From JBCCBI01 sp039034155 (GTDB lineage: Bacteria; Deinococcota; Deinococci; Deinococcales; Trueperaceae): a stretch of DNA of 6,633 nt. The notes below the pieces were generated by a model that saw nothing but the letters and a program-made list of their open reading frames with translations, was not told where the DNA came from and made no database searches. Position numbers and translations under genes: made by a program. Below are positions 5,962 to 6,633 of this stretch, piece by piece (the first letter of the stretch is position 1; each line of letters begins with the position of its first letter). The DNA lies in assembly GCA_039034155.1 (NCBI GenBank), contig JBCCBI010000314.1, positions 1 to 6,633 on the forward strand, in the 5' to 3' direction.

Positions 5962-6059
5962 CTAGCTGCCTCGAGCAATCTAATCATCATTACCTGCATC
6001 ACCTTATGTAAAGCCATCCCTACAACGTCGTCTAGCACTAAGTTCATAGCAGTCATCAT
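5958..6059 (-). CDS. Candidate small ORF, 33 codons, overlapping the aguB start (doubtful)
   Basis: Begins ATG-ATG and ends in TGA that overlaps the aguB ATG as ATGA, the arrangement typical of translational coupling. The peptide is Met-rich (MMTAMNLVL at the start, then GMALHK) and resembles the 32-codon candidate ahead of gabT. No convincing Shine-Dalgarno precedes it, and the CATCAT-rich strand makes ATG-ATG easy to find by chance. Confidence 0.22.
   Translation of the reverse strand: MMTAMNLVLDDVVGMALHKVMQVMMIRLLEAAR
5969..5975 (-). promoter_or_regulatory. aguB: aguB ribosome-binding site embedded in a CTCGAG copy
   Basis: On the - strand the sequence reads GCTCGAGGCAGCTAG before ATG. 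The palindrome CTCGAG (5970-5975) and the AGG that pairs with 16S rRNA share bases; AGG is seven bases from the start codon. Confidence 0.5.
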
Positions 6060-6061
6060 AC
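6003..6061 (-). repeat. Leader repeat, copy B (ahead of aguB)
   Basis: On the - strand, GTATGATGACTGCTATGAA (6061-6043) and GGGATGGCTTTACATAAG (6020-6003) match copy A ahead of gabT in order, orientation and nearly in spacing. It lies 42 bases before the aguB start codon. Confidence 0.5.
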
Positions 6062-6145
6062 CGAGCTAAAAGGGCATCCGCCTAGCACACAGATCTTTAC
6101 AAATGTTGTTGGTCGATAGACTCGCTAACTTGCAAAATATAGGTA

Positions 6146-6430
6146 TCAATCTTTAGGCGGCACAGGATCAACCCCACCCGGGTGCCACGGATGACAACGG
6201 CTAATGCGCTTAATTGCCAGCCAACTTCCGCGCAGCGCGCCGTGTCTGCGTATAGCAGTGACTGCGTACTGGCTGCAGGTTGGGTGAAAGCGGCAGGTTG
6301 CTGGGGTAAAGGGCGAAATCACCCGGCGGTAGACGTAGATGGGCGCAAGCAGGATGTGCTCGAGCCAGCCCACTTGTTCAACAGACTCACGCTCAATCAA
6401 CTCAGCCGTCTCCACAGGTTCAGAGGTCAT
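6146..6430 (-). CDS. yidD: Membrane protein insertion efficiency factor YidD
   Basis: 94 residues. YidD is a small membrane-associated protein thought to help YidC and Sec insert inner-membrane proteins. The family block is complete: an amphipathic or hydrophobic stretch LLAPIYVYRRVISPF (27-41), CRFHPTCSQYA (46-56), RRHGALRGSWLAIKR (61-75) and CHPWHPGGVDPVP (79-91), with the three conserved cysteines at 46, 52 and 79. An acidic N-terminal extension of about 20 residues makes it longer than the usual 70-85; the chosen ATG is the first in frame and has GAGGT just upstream. yidD normally lies between rnpA and yidC; here those genes are absent and it follows an unrecognised ORF by four bases, implying co-transcription with that ORF. 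Confidence 0.95.
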   Translation of the reverse strand: MTSEPVETAELIERESVEQVGWLEHILLAPIYVYRRVISPFTPATCRFHPTCSQYAVTAIRRHGALRGSWLAIKRISRCHPWHPGGVDPVPPKD

Positions 6431-6434
6431 TACC

Positions 6435-6633
6435 TCAGTTTAGCGAGATTATAGCGGACAACACTTCAATTTGCTTGGCCATGACATCCAGATGGGCCTC
6501 CGCCTGATCTACAACACGGGCGACGCGGTCTTGCTGAAAGGTATCAACACCCTCCATGCGTTTGTCTTTCATAGGATCAATACCAAAGGTCGCGGTGTGC
6601 AATCCGGTTGCTGCGATCCCGTATAATGCCGCG
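6435..6633 (-). CDS. Unrecognised protein, C-terminal 65 residues (5' end outside window)
   Basis: An open frame on the - strand runs in from the window edge and stops at TGA (6435-6437), four bases before the yidD start, so the two genes are probably co-transcribed and translationally close. The visible part starts AALYGIAATGLHTATFGID, has a charged middle (PMKDKRMEG) and ends in a predicted amphipathic helix, VVDQAEAHLDVMAKQIEVLS (40-59). No Cys and no transmembrane segment are visible. The small-residue start and helical end faintly recall short flagellar rod-like proteins, but this is a guess and I do not recognise the family. An internal start (ATG at 6570-6572) is possible but has no ribosome-binding site. 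Confidence 0.55.
   Translation of the reverse strand, partial: AALYGIAATGLHTATFGIDPMKDKRMEGVDTFQQDRVARVVDQAEAHLDVMAKQIEVLSAIISLN

Larger units (their letters stand above)
5962..6145 (-). other. 184-bp spacer between yidD and aguB
   Basis: Contains leader repeat copy B, the doubtful 33-codon frame and the aguB ribosome-binding site. The right end is AT-rich, with TTGCAAAATATAGG at 6130-6143. I found no clear yidD terminator and no confident promoter for aguB. Confidence 0.4.
127..6364. repeat. Highly iterated palindrome CTCGAG, 20 copies
   Basis: Copies start at 127, 274, 1158, 1344, 1578, 1866, 2375, 2668, 2759, 3468, 3627, 4137, 4704, 4947, 5161, 5488, 5649, 5946, 5970 and 6359. With equal base frequencies about 1.6 would be expected. 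Sixteen of 20 extend to CTCGAGC or its complement GCTCGAG; eight are CCTCGAGC/GCTCGAGG and four are GCTCGAGC. Sixteen lie in genes of both orientations and four in spacers, in proportion to length. In genes 13 encode in-frame Leu-Glu, three lie in another frame. Confidence 0.9.

Noticed and set aside
6448..6453. TATAAT on the - strand 18 bases before yidD
   Set aside because: Lies in the codons of the upstream ORF and has no -35 partner; a private yidD promoter cannot be supported.
6622..6627. TATAAT on the + strand at the window edge
   Set aside because: No -35 element at a proper distance, and it lies inside the unrecognised - strand ORF.

Overview
The window looks like an ordinary stretch of bacterial chromosome of roughly balanced base composition, most likely from a (marine-type) gammaproteobacterium. 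That placement is an inference from the gene set (NifJ-type pyruvate oxidoreductase, YidD, AguB-like amidase, class III transaminase) and is not certain. No insertion sequence, phage gene, CRISPR array, tRNA or rRNA was seen.

Layout. On the + strand: the 3' part of nifJ (1-951), a 344-bp spacer, then a dihydroorotate-dehydrogenase-like flavoprotein (1296-2345) ending in a strong hairpin terminator. On the - strand, converging on it and read from right to left: the 3' end of an unrecognised ORF (6435-6633), yidD (6146-6430) four bases behind it, an AguB-like carbon-nitrogen hydrolase (5032-5961), a GABA-type aminotransferase (3399-4754), and an exported metallo-beta-lactamase-fold protein (2552-3307).

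How the genes may work together. The AguB-like amidase (N-carbamoylputrescine to putrescine) and the 4-aminobutyrate-type transaminase fit a polyamine-to-GABA-to-succinate semialdehyde route, but the enzymes linking them are not in the window. NifJ followed by a DHOD-like protein is a recurring pair whose partner role is not settled; here the DHOD-like protein lacks the usual Asn-x-Ser-Cys-Pro catalytic loop. The MBL-fold protein has lost several metal ligands.

The most unusual signals are outside the gene products. (1) The palindrome CTCGAG occurs 20 times in 6.6 kb, about twelve times chance, in genes and spacers alike, usually as CTCGAGC/GCTCGAG; this resembles a highly iterated palindrome such as cyanobacterial HIP1. 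(2) The spacers ahead of the transaminase and the amidase share a degenerate repeated segment that leaves a 32- to 33-codon frame with related peptides. Part of the same motif set also precedes the DHOD-like gene. (3) A perfect 11-bp inverted repeat encloses the start codon of the MBL-fold gene.
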